The notes under the pieces were generated by a model, which saw only the letters and a list, made by a program, of their open reading frames with translations, made no database searches and was not told where the DNA came from. The position numbers and the translations under genes were made by a program. Below are positions 21,740-34,981 of a DNA stretch of 64,000 nt, in pieces; position 1 is the stretch's first letter; each line of letters opens with the position of its first letter. Origin of the DNA: Arcuatula senhousia (Eukaryota > Mollusca > Bivalvia > Mytilida > Mytilidae); contig OZ020306.1 of NCBI GenBank assembly GCA_963971305.1, forward strand, positions 69,971,022 through 70,035,021. The letters run 5' to 3'.

Positions 21740-23880
21740 AACTAACTATCAACAATTTCCAACGTATCAAAGACTGTTTTTTTGTAGCCATGATCAAATT
21801 CTACCATTTGCTTTTATTAGATTGATAATTCAAATAATATAATTATAAAATTAATACAATAATTTTAGAACAATCAAAATGACCCGCTTCTGGACATAAA
21901 ACAATCAACTTAGATTTGTTCAAGGCCATACATACAAGTAACAAAATAAGGCTCTAAATGACAAAAGATTCGTGACTTTCTATGATTTTTTAGAGAGTCT
22001 TCATTATTTCCGGTTTTTCTAGATTAGTAATTACAATCTTGAATGTTACTCGGTGTAATTGGTCTTCTAGTTAATAGTTGGCCCTCGCACTTTACTCACA
22101 GAATTAATCAACGTTTATGAGAAAAAAATCCATGGTTAAAGTAAATTCAAAAACACCCAACGGCCAAAGGGAAAGATCATGATTAAAAACACAAACAAAA
22201 AGCATCAAACACAAGCAATTATTAGATCTATATTTTATATTCACGGCAGGATATACCCTAAAGCACTACCAATTGTCATCGAAATACCACTGTCTATTAG
22301 GTTAGAGCAAGACAAACACCACTATATAATGGAGTTATTCTGATCTTCCATAGACCAGGAATGGGCGACATTACTATACATTCTTCTCTAACCGCCTAGA
22401 GAGTTTCCTTTTCTAGTTGTAGAATTGCACAGACGACTTGTATACTATATAGACGGACAATTTAATTGTGGTAGCGGTTCCGTCGAATAAATGGTGATAA
22501 TTCTTTAGGTCTGTTACTGTCAATAGATGGTCACTATTAGTTGTTGTTTATATCATTATTGATGTTGGAGCTCGACTACGGTTTTAGAATGTTAATAAGG
22601 TGCTATTGAGACGAACAGAGTTCAAATAACATCTGGAATGATTTCTTCCTTTATAATATACATAAATGTATAGTGGTATTGTAAAGTTAAACTTTACTAC
22701 AAAACAATGACATTAAAAGTCTTCCTGCATTTATTATCCATCTTGCTCCTTACGCACTCTTGACAAAAGCAAAAGTTCCGTGACTATACAGACTATATAT
22801 ATATCCATCAAACATTTAAAGTACCACTTTTTCATAAGAATCATGCAAAGAGCGATTCATGGGTGGAAAGCCTACACCAATTTATTTTTGATGAGTTACT
22901 CCTACTAGCACCCTGCTTTGATCTTTTGTGCTCTTTTTTCAAACTAACCCTGGTCCTGAGAGAAAAAAAATATATGAAATGCATTGGAAAAATGTAAAAA
23001 AGGGCGATAACTCTTAAAATTGTCAGTAATTTCAATAGAAACCATTGTAACAAAATGGCAAGATTTCTCCAAGGACCAGGCAGTTATGATTCTTAGGTGG
23101 ACTTCTACTTAAATAGTGCTTACTACCATGACTGTCCAAAGGGCATCTACCATGCACACATAAACGATATACATAAATGGGTTGAATATCAAAAATAGCA
23201 AGAGGAAATTATGTCTAGTAGCATGGTTCGATTTTTAATTCGTGAGCAAAGGCCACGTAAACCACAATAAAACATACATTTGTACTTTGGCACAAATCAT
23301 CACGACCCTATAATCGAAGTAAACATGTTTTCAATAGCTTTAATGTACCCATCCCTCCGTTTAGTAAAGATTAATTCTATTTGATAGCTCACAAAAATGA
23401 TTCTGACGTGTTGCGTGATTACGTTTCTCTAACCCATTTATTTCCCCTTTAAAAACTAAATGCGAATCGTAATCGGTAGGGAACTGATTTATTTTCCGAG
23501 TTTCTAATCTATTCTACACCCTAACAAATAAAAGTTTTATTGTGTTACAATCTAAGAAACAATTTCATTTAGGAGAAAACTTGAAGTCGTAATTATTCAT
23601 TTGTACTGTGCAGAATTTGGTATCATTTATCATTCCGCTTCAGCGAATCCATACTTGGGGATTTTCTGATCAGTTTAAAGAGAATTACATAGCCATTTAA
23701 GCTAGCCTTTGTATGTCACTGATGGGGATAAATTTTGCGGGAGTTCTAGATTCGAATCATAGAAAATGGAAAGGTAATCTAGCATGACAAATAGCATAGA
23801 TAACATGAATGGGATTAAGGAAAGAGTTGTCCTAATTAATCTGTATTTAGTTTGATTCAAGTCTATTTTGTTTGGAATCA
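21740..23880. other. no gene seen
   Basis: AT-rich sequence with no supported exon, repeat or RNA gene. Short open frames on the minus strand (22841-23053, 23702-23899) show no motif. Confidence 0.4.
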
Positions 23881-23884
23881 AATT

Positions 23885-23965
23885 TACATCAAGGTTCAAA
23901 GCAATAAATGTGCAACATCTGACTAGAGTTTCGTCTATTCAAGATTCAACAGAGGCGCTCTAGAC
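23885..23965 (-). repeat. family A fragment
   Basis: GAGTTTCGTCTATTCAAGAT, CAACAGAGGCGCTCTA and GACAATAAG match the complement of the conserved family A core, in a rearranged order. Confidence 0.5.
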
Positions 23966-23974
23966 AATAAGTTG

Positions 23975-24195
23975 AAAACAAACAAGAACAACAAAACAAA
24001 ACAAAGCGAAGAACATGATGAGCATAGAACAAACAGATAAAAACGAAGCAAAAATGCAGAACCTGAACCCGAAAATTAACAGAAAAACAAATAAAAACAC
24101 AAACAGCAATCCAAAACTTAAATTTAAGTCGTAGCAAGAGTGTTCAGATGCTTAGGAAGGGTAGACAGTTCGTCCTTGTTGCAACACACCGAAAA
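23975..24195 (-). mobile_element. decayed family P fragment
   Basis: The complement of the family P tail: AAATTTAAGTCGTAGCAAGA, GTGTTCAGATGCTTAGGAAG and GGTAGACAGTTCGTCCTTGT, then TGCAACACACC. A-rich sequence to its left corresponds to the family's T-rich region. Confidence 0.55.
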
Positions 24196-24725
24196 GCATA
24201 TATCAACAATCCCATATTAGTATGCCGATAAATCGCTGCTGGTGAACCAAGGCTATTTGTATGAAACTGTATTTTGTCCTTTATGTAAAACAAATATAGC
24301 ATAAAAATCCCAGATGGAAACTACTAAAAGAGACCTTAATTTAAAATAATGACCAACAGAATAAGCTCAAAGCTTTAAGGGAGTGTTCTCGTGATCATGC
24401 AGTAATTATACATTCTAAGACTTCAATTGAAAGTACAGAGAAAATAGATTTGAAAAGAATATAAAAATTCTAAATATTTAAAGAAATGAAAACTTTAAAA
24501 AATGAAGCCAGATCTATTCTCAAACATTACAGAATAAGACAACTACAAAAGAAAAAAAACGTGGAAAAGAAATAAAACTACATTAAAGGGTGGATTGAAT
24601 TAAGTTTGATATTTACAAATTTAGCCTAATGATTTGAAACATCAAAGGTGAACTTAATGAATGCAAACAGACAGTTGAATTAAGGGAATAATGTACTATT
24701 GATAGTATTGAAAGTTGGCATACTT

Positions 24726-24898
24726 TAAAACCTGGTTTGGCCTCATTAGGCTGCCTGACTTCATTGACTAATATTCTTTGGCCTGGCCTGGCCTCGTTGA
24801 CTAAGATTCTTTGGTTGGCCTGGCTTCATTGACTTGGCTTCTTTGGCCTGGCCTGGTCTCATTGGCTTGGCTTCTTTGGCCTGGCCTGGTCTCATTGC
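24726..24898 (+). repeat. 33-bp tandem repeat, ~4-5 copies
   Basis: Units close to CATTGGCTTGGCTTCTTTGG plus CCTGGCCTGGTCT are repeated head to tail. The two right-hand units are almost perfect; the left ones carry changes (ACTAAGATTCTTTGG). Because the unit is a multiple of three, open frames exist on both strands (for example 24801-25001 minus with repeated NETRPGQRSQ), but these are by-products. Confidence 0.75.
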
Positions 24899-24999
24899 TA
24901 AAAACTACTTTCAACTCTATTACCATTGAAACTGACAAAGTTTTAGATGTATGCCGTAATAGTAACGTAATCATCATCCTAAATATAACTACAAGTAAC

Positions 25000-25535
25000 A
25001 ATTAACATTTAAGCTTAAGTTATAAAATAGAAATTTTGAAAAAGCGTTTGAGTGCCTTTTTGAACCTCTGGTGTACATTAAATAAATAAACAAGATGAGA
25101 CAGACTTAATGCAATAGACCCGCTCGACATACATATAGGGCTTCTACTTCTATCATTGTTCCAGACAGTAAAATCCACGGGACAATTTATGGTTTCGCCT
25201 TAATATCTCTTTGACAGTACTTGAAAGCTATCATGGTCTAAACATTACATGAAACCATGTAAGTTAGGGACATCTTATGACCAAAAAGAAATAGTTTTCA
25301 CGTCTCTTATTATTAGATTTGTGAATTCAGTCCGAAAAATCAATGGCAATTTGATAGATAGAAACTTAAAAATGTGATTTGTCTATATAAATCGTAAAAA
25401 GATGAGAAATTTTTGGTCGTTGGTTCAATATACTTTTATCATAATTGTTAAATGTGTGAAAAGAAGAAAACAGAAAGCTAATGAACTATTTGGTGCAAAA
25501 AGTACACGGCTTTCACTGATAACTTGCCAAAAAAT
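25000..25535. other. no gene seen
   Basis: AT-rich DNA between two tandem arrays; nothing supported. Confidence 0.35.
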
Positions 25536-25539
25536 GAGG

Positions 25540-25735
25540 GAACGAGAAAATTATCTTGAGGGAACTAGATAATTATTTTGAGGGAATACGATCTTATCAT
25601 GGGGGAGCAAGTTAATTATCACGGGGAACATGATTAATATCTCGAGGGAACGTGGTATTAGTTTGAGGGAATGCGGTAACTATCTTGAGGGAACGAGATC
25701 ATTCTCTTGAGGGAGGAACGTGATATGTTTTTTGT
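25540..25735. repeat. degenerate GAGGGAAC tandem array
   Basis: About seven units of roughly 26-30 bases, each with TTGAGGGAAC or a close variant followed by a GATAATTATC-like stretch. It is immediately followed by the hairpin at 25738-25779. Confidence 0.6.
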
Positions 25736-25737
25736 GT

Positions 25738-25779
25738 CTCGTGGCCGCATTCTTACGGTGGCAGAATGCGGCCATGAGA
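25738..25779. repeat. hairpin with 16-bp stem
   Basis: CTCGTGGCCGCATTCT and AGAATGCGGCCATGAG pair with one mismatch around a 9-base loop (TACGGTGGC). The right arm is the start of the inverted sequence shared with 29610-29745. Confidence 0.65.
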
Positions 25780-25850
25780 AAAAAATATTACTATCACGTT
25801 ATCTTGAGGTAACGCGGGTATGTTAATGGAGTTCCGCGATATTTAATACA
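25762..25850 (+). repeat. left arm of a ~100-bp inverted repeat
   Basis: GGTGGCAGAAT, CCATGAGAAAAAAA, GCGGGTATGTTAATG and GAGTTCCG occur here in order, and inverted at 29610-29745. The two arms enclose about 3.8 kb. They may be two copies of one element or the termini of a larger element. Confidence 0.5.
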
Positions 25851-26403
25851 AAATCGATGTTCAATGAAAGTATACTTTGAAGCGGATATGTTCGTCATAA
25901 TGATTGTCGGATACAACTTTGAATAAAAATATTGAAATGTCCTTTGGTTTCACTTTCGTTTCTGCTATTTTTTATTTTTCGGAAACATCAAGGTGTCACG
26001 TGACCGGCAAAAGGGGTAACTTAATGTAAATTCGTTAAAGGCTATTTTCCAACCTTTTACACTGGACGGATTTTTTTGAAATTTGGCACCGAGTTGGAGG
26101 AAACTGCCTAGTATTTGAAAAGTTCTGGCCGGTTGCTAAAATCTGGTCGGAAATATTTTTAATATTAAATAATTTGTTGAGGAGAATGGAAAATGAGCAT
26201 TTCTTTGCGAATTAATCTTTACTTTTTGTTCAAAATGTTTGCATTTGATTAATCGGCCAGAACTTTTTGAAAACTACATAATTTTCTGAATTCGACCATG
26301 TAGGTTTTATTTTCGAAGACTATTCCTAAAAGCTTGGAATTTTCATCTAAAGATGACATGTGGCGCCGTGATTTGTCATCGCCGTTAACATCAAACACTT
26401 AGG

Positions 26404-26411
26404 TGACGTCA
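26404..26411. promoter_or_regulatory. CRE-like palindrome TGACGTCA
   Basis: A perfect TGACGTCA octamer, the CREB/ATF consensus, with no adjacent gene start that I can identify. A half-matching CGACGTCAT lies near 29322, upstream of the candidate minus-strand exon. Function is unproven. Confidence 0.25.
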
Positions 26412-26559
26412 TAAGGGAGATAACTCAAGCCAAGGGTATTTTGTCATGTCATACAAAATAAAAAATCGTCGTACGCTTTACCCCGGCGATTACTTGTCAA
26501 GTACTGTTTTGTTTTTAATGTCAAGTTATTAAGCATAAAATATTTGAGCGGGTGAATAA

Positions 26560-29030
26560 ATAAAGTCATGCCAAACCTTCCTTATACAAACTTTCATGAA
26601 ACCGAAACCAACGTCGCCGACTTTTTCAAAATTTTGTTGACAGTTTTCTTTCTTCTTTTAATGTTACGATGTCCTTTTATTAAATGTAATTGTTTTTGTA
26701 CAATTTAATATCTATAAGATTCATTATGTTTTTATCCACATTTTGGCAATATTCGTGTGACTTGCACCTAAAACTATGCAATAATCATGTGCCGTGCAAC
26801 TAAAATGCAGGGATTTGTCTGATATATAAACCAAAAGAAAAAGACAAATTCTTGGTATACAGTGGCAGTACATGTATGATCATTCTAGTAAATAGTGGTG
26901 AATCATTCAAGATTCCGATTAGAACTTCTATTTCTTTGTAAAAAAAAACTCCCGAAAAAAAAACTGCCAAGAAGTTGCCCCAAGTCTATTTTATTTTTAT
27001 AAACTGCATTTAGTTTATAATGTTTTTTGTTTTTAAATCAAATTACTATAGAGTTATAGACAAAGAACAATTTAAGGAAAATAATCTAGTTAATGTATTG
27101 GTTAGCATATTATTATGTTTGTTAGATAAAAAATGTAAAATTTAAGTTATGTTGCCCTTACAAGCATCAAATATATATAACCATACAAATTGTATAAGTA
27201 AAGTGTATCACAGACCTTTGAATAAATGTGAGTAATTTATAGTCAAAAGTTGACTGGTTGCTTTTTGGCTGCTGAGGAAAACAACATGATTTTTTTTTTA
27301 TGCTGACAGTCATGAAAATGATGTGCCAATTTAAAATGTGGTAAATGAAAATTGCAAAATGGAATATTTACACTGTAAATGTTACATAATTTTTGAGTGT
27401 ATAGTTCTAAGATGCTTGTACTATGATGAATTGAAAGGATTTATAAAATACTTTGTTACAGTGGATTGAGTAGATATGCATGCCACAAAATCTTATCAAA
27501 TAAAAAAAAACTTATGGAGCATTTACAGCTTTCAACTTTCAGTCTTTAATCATTTTTTGATAGACTTCATTTGGCAAATAAATTGAAACTATGTGATTTT
27601 ATTCTTTCTTGCACTTGAGCTGTTCACATGGTATTTTGCATTCGCACTTTGCACTTTGCATGTGTTTTCTTTTTCTTTGTGTGTCTAGTCAACTATTATA
27701 CTTGTATGTCCAATATGGGTCCAGACAGGGCTTTCTTCATTAATGTATTGTTCTGTTCTGTTTTTGCCTTGATATGATGTTTTGTGGATCCATCAACAAT
27801 AGAAAATATATAGAGTAACAAACAAAAAAGTTCTTATACCACATTTATTATTCAATATTTCACTTGATATTAAATTCATCACTGAACTCATTCCTTTACA
27901 CAACATATTAATTCATGATTTTTACTCAATCTTTTTCACATCATCCTAGGATGTTTATAATAAATATATTTTGTAGCTGCTCAAAACAAATTTTCATAAT
28001 TTCTATAGACTTTTGGACTATAAAGCAAAATTATTTTGATGCTAGATATATCCACTTGTATTCCACATGTTTCAGTATTGTAAGAATTATGTATGCACAG
28101 TCAGCATTTATTCATATCTTGAAATTGGAGATACTGATAGACTTTTATCAACTTTTAGCTTTATATGTCTCTTTGTCTGAAAGAAAAAAATATTGATACT
28201 TTACTTGCTAATACACATATATTAAACATACAATGTAGGACACAATTGACATATAAATCCACATTTAAATTAATATTTTGCAAATAAATAATGTTTTAGA
28301 AATAAATATCAGCTTACAATAATGTATTTTTTATCAACAATAATGATAAATGCATGTAATAGTCTTGCAATTTCACATGTCCTAAAGTTGCATCAATTCC
28401 ACTTTAATATTATCAATCAATCAATCAATCAGTTTATTGGATAAAGCTCATGAATTAACAATGCAATGTAATCAAAAAGACATATGTAAGACATAAGTAT
28501 AAGATGTAAACAAGATTAAATAAAACATTTTTGTCCCAATATTTCAAGTTATAATTATACAATTTTCATAATATCTGTACATGTACATATTTCATATTAT
28601 TTACATGTATTATCAGGTGTATTACTTGGTTATCTTAGCAGTAATGAAAAGGATTTCATACCATAAAATGAGATTCTATTAACTGCACATGTACAGGACT
28701 GTATGTACATGTCATGCATGAGTACAAAATCAAAATGTATGACCACATCATATCTTAACATTTTAAACTGTCCTTTTATTTTTACTAGCTGGCAGTTATG
28801 CTGAATTTTAACTTTTGGCACTACCAGCAAAAGACCAAAGACATGAGTTACAATATGACCAAAAACTTATAATGTGTGTGCAAAAGCATTTCAAAAGTCA
28901 AGAAATAACACACATGTATAAAATCTGAGAAAATGGCACGAGTTTTCTTCTTTATTGTCAAAGTAATAGTAGGCTAGCGATACAATTTTATACATCATAT
29001 TTCTCATGAAAATAAAACAATATTACACAA
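26560..29030. other. very AT-rich block without supported exons
   Basis: Holds a TCAA microsatellite (28411-28431) and many short A/T runs. A 93-codon plus frame (27915-28196) and a 66-codon minus frame (28630-28830) lack motifs. If the minus-strand exon at 29038 is real, this would be its intron or untranslated region. Confidence 0.35.
28411..28431. repeat. (TCAA)n microsatellite
   Basis: Five tandem tetranucleotides, TATCAATCAATCAATCAATC. Confidence 0.8.
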
Positions 29031-29037
29031 AACTAAC

Positions 29038-29162
29038 CTGTTTGTATTTTTCCGATATTCGTAGTGGTCAAAATTAAGTGGCATGGCAAATCATCACACT
29101 GCCAACACTGGGTCGGATTTCAGCAAGCTAAGGACTAACGATTTTACGGCTACATCGTCCAT
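29038..29162 (-). CDS. candidate first exon with upstream ORF
   Basis: On the minus strand an ATG at 29084 opens a frame (MPLNFDHYEYRKNTN) that reaches a consensus splice donor CAG|GTTAGT, with the exon ending at 29038 in phase 2. Upstream, another ATG at 29162 begins a 22-codon ORF (MDDVAVKSLVLSLLKSDPVL and two more residues) ending at 29094, before the main ATG. The area is less AT-rich than its surroundings, and a CRE-like CGACGTCAT lies about 160 bases upstream. Downstream exons on this strand were not found. I do not recognise either peptide. Alternatively the 22-codon frame was the true start and is now broken. Confidence 0.3.
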
Positions 29163-29609
29163 GTCGTCAATAAAAGAATGTTAAAATTGTTTCCCATAAT
29201 AAAATTAATTCAGAGCTCCGCAAACAAGGTCATCATCTTTAGAGTAGAGACGTAACAACTGACTTTTTATTAAAAAACAGGTGCTTGTTGACATTTCAAC
29301 GTCACTTACACAAAATTGACGACGTCATAACAACGTCCAAGCACTTTTCCGATAATGATTTTCCAAATATGGTCATTGAAATACGCCCACGGCTTTTGAC
29401 ATATTTTATATTCTGTGAGATATTACAAATATGTTCACTTGAAATGAAACAAAGGGTTCTTTAAGAATAAATATTAACTTTTGAATCGATGTAAGACCGA
29501 ATAATGCAGATTGTGATGGAATAACACGGAAGAAAAATATCGCGTCGTCAGGGGCAACCAATACAGCTAATAAATATTCATCAGGATGGAAGAGTTATCT
29601 TTTCCTGGA

Positions 29610-29745
29610 AAAAATTCTCGGAACTACATTAACATACCCGCGAACGTCGTGATTGATGGTATCACGATGGAACGCTATTTGTATATTTTTTTTTCTCATG
29701 GACGCTTTCTTCCACCGTATATTCTGCCACCTTAGACGTAGGCAA
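29610..29745 (-). repeat. right arm of the ~100-bp inverted repeat
   Basis: The complement carries GGTGGCAGAAT, CCATGAGAAAAAAA, CGCGGGTATGTTAATG and AGTTCCG in the same order as 25762-25850, with an extra segment of about 15 bases (ACGGTGGAAGAAAGC). Confidence 0.5.
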
Positions 29746-30132
29746 AACTGCATGTAAAATAAAATTTTACTACTCTATTAAACGTCAAACGCAAATTACA
29801 ATACACGGGTTTAAACCTACACGCATTACTAAAATGTATTTAGTTGACATCCATATAGCCCCCACAGTATACTATAAGTTCAAGTTAAAATGTTTTGTAA
29901 AAATGTTCAAAACCAAAAAATGAATTAAGTAAAAAAAACTGAATAAAATATTTGCAGAGCTTGTTCACCTATTTTCCTAAGTTGGACCAAATAATCAAAT
30001 GGAATCTGTTCACATAACCCACCAAACAAATCATATCTCGCTTTGAGAGACAGACAATAACTGTGGTAGGCAATCTAAAACACGTTTACAAGAACAAAAT
30101 TATTAAAACTCGGATGAATGCCAAATAGCTCG

Positions 30133-30412
30133 TTTTGTCCGCCTTTATCGGATTTCACGCACTGAATAGACCACTAGCAATACGACGGGAGTGCTATAGC
30201 AAGGAACTGCTTACTCCTTCGGATCACCGGAGTTCACTCTCGTTACGACTTGACTTCGTGTTGTTGATCGCTATTCATCTGTTTTTGTATTAATATCTCG
30301 ATTTTTGTCTTCGTGCTAGCTTAACTGTTCTTGTTCGTGTTGACTTGTTCTGTCGTTGCCTCTTTGGACTTTTGACATTTAAATTCCCAATTGGTACCTC
30401 TTTGCTTCTTCA
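30133..30412 (+). mobile_element. family P retroposon 3' fragment
   Basis: Starts in the 3' UTR (TTATCGGATTTCACGCACTG), passes the GGAACTGCTTACTCCTTCGG block and ends with the full terminus GGACTTTTGACATTTAAATT, then TTGGTACCTCTTTGCTTCTT. The 5' truncation point differs from all other copies. Confidence 0.7.
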
Positions 30413-31059
30413 TGACCAATTTGTACTAAGATCAAAATCTGAAAATAGATCATCACAACAAAACATCAGACAACTTGACCAGAAAACAAACAAACAATTT
30501 CACTTATCTTAACCCTTTCCCCTAATTCTATTCTGATTCCAAAGTCTATGACTTTTGGACCTTCAGTAATTACTTGTGAACATGTTGCGGTGATACTCGA
30601 GACCTAGCATAACGATTTGTACTCTTTTGGCACAGTGATTTGATATTTCTCTCTTAGGGAGGTGATGTAACCTTTTATTGAAAAGCTGTTTGGAACACTT
30701 CACTAGACTTCCGAACGTGTCAAAATGTCCGGTTACTAATTGGCACGTTTTCAATTAAGTAAAAAGTTGGCGCAATAGTGACCAATACGGAAATTAATTT
30801 AACAAATGGGATAAATAAATGGTACAATATTGATGAGATATTTTTCTGTTATTTGTGGCTGCCAATTTGTTAATTCCTAAGATTCCTCTACTTAAGTTTA
30901 CGAAAACGAAGATTTTGAAAAGTTCTCGGGTATTAAGGGGCAACCATTTGATTTTGTTGGAGTGGGTGCTATGGATATTTTTTTCCATCCTGCATTTTAA
31001 CATTTGGGAAAATCGGAGCCGACCAAACCTGTGGTGTCAACTCCCAGATGGTAGCTAAT

Positions 31060-34000
31060 TTTTGTTTAATATGTATCACCCTGTTCGATTTTGTTTTGGT
31101 TTTATAGTTTGGTTTTTCACATACTTGTTTATTTTGACTAACATGTACATGTTAACTATTGGCCAAATTGACTCTGATTATATTTTATAGACTAATTGCG
31201 CTACAGAGGCAGTTAAGGAATTTTTAGATGGAACGAGTTAATTATATATATTGAACTTTTGTCGACTCGACTTTGACTGTGGGTTACTTTTTGTGCTTTG
31301 TTAAAGGGTAGGAAAGAAATGTTAGCTCATCTTATAAGAACTGGGGCTACCGCATTTACATAAAGGTATCCTTGTCAAATATTATTTGTGTATTGTTTTA
31401 TCTACCATGAAGAGGTGTTTTTGCACTTTCGAGACTGCTTCGAACTTTTCGTTATATATATGTCAGCGCCATCTGCAGAACAACCATTTCTGTTTTTGCA
31501 AATCTTAATTTGCTCTTGTTTTATGGATTATTTTTATATTTTTTTGCCATTTTTTAACTGTCTATTTATAATAAATTTAGATATAGATAAAGGCATAACA
31601 TAAAATGCATCCGGCTTTTAGATGGCTTAATTCATTTTTTATGCTAAAGATTGGTAGAAAAATGTCATGCTTAAAAAGGCCTGCTTTGAAACCAATGAGA
31701 AATACCATTTAAAATAACAAAATCACGAACATTCAATTGATTACTAATGTATATTTTATTAAAATGTCAAAATTCCCTGAAATAAAACTCAAATAATTAA
31801 AAAACTAACATCATTTATAAAACAAGATAGTTGCTTCGGTGTTTGTCAATTTCATTCTAACGGAAAATTCAAATTACCAGTTTTATTGAAAAGGAAAGAC
31901 AAATAATAAACAGCGGCCTCTATTTGTATTGAACAAATTGACATTATGATAGAAGCTATAGCATTAGCTGCACGAGTAGCATGATGAAGTTGATATCTGT
32001 CAGAATTTTTTTTTTAAAGAAAGCGCTAGTCAATGTCATTTTCTAAGTAACATTAACATATTGATGAAGCAGCATCTTTTGTGACACAACGACATGAGTT
32101 ATTTTAATAAATCTGCGTTAAGCATGTTTTAAGCATTTGGCAGCATGTTGTTTTTAACGGAATTTACGAGTTCCCTGATTAGAATAGACAACGGAAAGCA
32201 TTTTTTATTTCAACATTTAATTATAACAAGGAGGTTCGTTGAACTATCTAGCTCGCACCTTAACGTAAACTCCCATGATCATGTGTTAACTGTATGAAGC
32301 CTTTGCAATGGAGAAATTTGTTCATAAATCTTAGTGAACGTAATATATTAGTTTTACAAAAATCTGACCAATATTGTCACATGCAGTCTTAAATGAGTTT
32401 ATCTATACCTGGTGACAAGAACATCCTGTAAATATTTTCTTTAAATCTGATGAAAAGGGCTGCCGACTGGACACATAAATTGCCGTTCGGTAACCACTGT
32501 ATTTTACATAGCGATAATGCAAAAAGGAAAATCAAATCGATTCCGAAATAATATCTGAAACTAATTGGCAACGCTGTTATTGCATGTAAATGCTTTTGAA
32601 AATTTCCACTTTTTAAAACAATACTCACTGGCAGGTTTCTTAAAAGGCTTATATCTTCAATGCATGTTTTAGCATTTTGGCTTAAAGAGTTCAGTGTTCT
32701 TTGTATGGGTACAAAAGGGTGATTTGTCCAGCAAATATCAGCTGACACACATAACACTTATTTTTTATTGACACCAACTTGAATATTAGCGGGTGACAGA
32801 AAAATGTTCTGTTTGAATCCTGGACTGATCTGGACTGTAATGTTGATTTTAAAGCAAAAAATATATAAAATTGCTATTAAAATCGTTCGGACTGCTGAAC
32901 AACCAGATAAGATGACATTAACACAGAAACATATATAATTCTACTCAACACTCTGATAAAACAATCTAATATATAAAACCACAAATGCATTAATAATTCC
33001 TGTCAGTCCAACCCGTAATAAAATAAAAACCGTTGCTGAAAAATCAAGATAACCATCCACGAACTTTTTAACTACTTTCAGTGTCGATGCATTGCACTTT
33101 TCATGTCCATTTGCACATAGACGCGTTCAACTAATGTACATTAAGAGTATAGCGTTAAAAGATTTCGCAGATTTAACGAAACATTACTCTCTAGGAAGCG
33201 AAATAAAAAATATGTTTTATGACATTGCGCTTTAGTTTTAACTTTACCAGAAATATGATCATATAATAACTATTTTGATACGTTACATTTATTGATGGCT
33301 GTGCAAATTAAATATGATTCTGATGATACAAGGTTAGATCAAATTGGTCATTAAGACACCCTGAAACCGTACGTTGGTAACGCTAAAAACCAATATACCC
33401 CCATTGAGAAACATTACTAACAAATTTCGAAATGTGTTTGTAGAACCATACCCACCTTTCTGCAAGTGCAAAAGTGATAAACCAACTACGATGTATGCAT
33501 TAAATGCAAATTATGAAAATACCAAAGCAGTTTAATTTGGCTAAGCTGTATTTGCGCATTTTCATCAGAAACATATAATGCAAACTAATTGAAAGGTAGA
33601 ACACTTAGAGAGATACAAAAATAAAAAAACTGAAGCGATTTCAAGTTCGTATTAAAGAGAAGTTTGACAATCAGCATTACTGTTATCGCTAGGGACCCTT
33701 TGTCCACTGACGACCTGTATTAATCCAGTCAGTTTTTAAAGACATAGAAATGCTTAACATTCGTACTTCGAGCAGAAACATCTCATCAGCAGCATGTTTA
33801 GTGATAATAATTTGCAGCTCATATATACCACTTTTCACAACTGAAAAGATAACAGTTTATAAAATCATGACGTCTCTATGACAGTTTTATTAAATGAAGT
33901 GAATTCAATACACCTTGCTTGAGTTTATTTTAATTTTTCTTATTTCGTTTTCTACTTTCTTCTCATTATTATATCTTTTTTATAACATTAACAAATATTT

Positions 34001-34580
34001 TCTTGTCACTCCAAAAATTCTATTGTCATGAAAGTATGTAAGGCATGTAAAACATATTTGTTAATAATGTCTAGTGTATGACAGTTCAGGCAAGTATAAT
34101 AGAATAAAATTAAAAACGGCCAAGTGTTAACAAATAACTTTTTTAAGTCGCTCAACAAACACAGTTTTTCTAACTATCATTTTTCACCAACAACCATTTG
34201 TCCGATCGTTTTGATACTTGGCATAGTGTTTTTTTTTCGTTTCAAAGATGTTCCTATCGGTTTGGAATGGTTTTCTATGATAGATTATATTATTTTGTTG
34301 ATTTTTGTTTAGACTAACTGTACGCATATGAAACTGTGCGCATTTGAAATGAGAAAAAACGGGAATTTGATTGAAAGGTTTTATTTTTCTTAAGAGTCTC
34401 CTGTCGGAATTAAGGGTTAGGAATATTCACTATATACGTATACATGACACAAAAAATAATATCACATCATAAACATTGATCAAACAATTTTAAAAGATCA
34501 AACAAGCTGCATCATGATTTTATAAATATTGAAATGCATGACACTAAATACATTATATTAAATGATTCAAGGAAAATGAA
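31060..34580. other. long stretch without supported features
   Basis: AT-rich sequence. A 122-codon minus frame at 32389-32757 is the longest here but shows no motif, no splice context and ordinary composition, so I do not call it. No repeats shared with the rest of the window were seen. Confidence 0.35.
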
Positions 34581-34581
34581 A

Positions 34582-34885
34582 GAGGCAAAGAGGAACCAAT
34601 GGAGCATTCGAGTGAAGGGCAACGACGAAACCGGTAAATACGAACAAAAACAGCACGAAGAAACACAAAACACAAAATCAACCGAATGGAAATCAACAAC
34701 GCGAACTCAAGTCGTAACACGAGTGAACTCAGGTGCCCCGGAAGAGTAAGCGGTTCCTGCCTGCTATAGCACATCCGTCGTGTTGCTAATTTCCAATTCA
34801 GTGTGTCAAATCCGGTAGAGAAAGACAAAACAAATTTCTACAACAAACCAAAATCTGTACTCATTTGACAGAAGCTCAAGGCAAA
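34582..34885 (-). mobile_element. family P retroposon 3' fragment
   Basis: This 3' UTR copy is close to 14561-14990. The shared blocks are AACAACGCGAACTCAAGTCG, GAAGAGTAAGCGGTTCCTGC, CATCCGTCGTGTTGCTAATT and GTGTGTCAAATCCGGTA. It stops just before the coding end. Open frames on both strands here are repeat-derived. Confidence 0.75.
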
Positions 34886-34981
34886 TGAAGATGCCTCTTT
34901 TGCTGTTCATCATTCTAAAATCGTATTAAAACTATTGCACATATCCCACCTTAAAGGCGTAAAATAAAGTTTTTCTTTTGA

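Noticed and set aside
24801..25005. Repetitive proteins on both strands of the 33-bp array
   Set aside because: The unit length is a multiple of three, so open frames follow automatically. There is no start context or flanking coding sequence.
32389..32757. 122-codon minus-strand open frame
   Set aside because: It has no recognisable motif, signal peptide, splice context or composition change. A frame of this length can arise by chance in 64 kb of six-frame AT-rich DNA.
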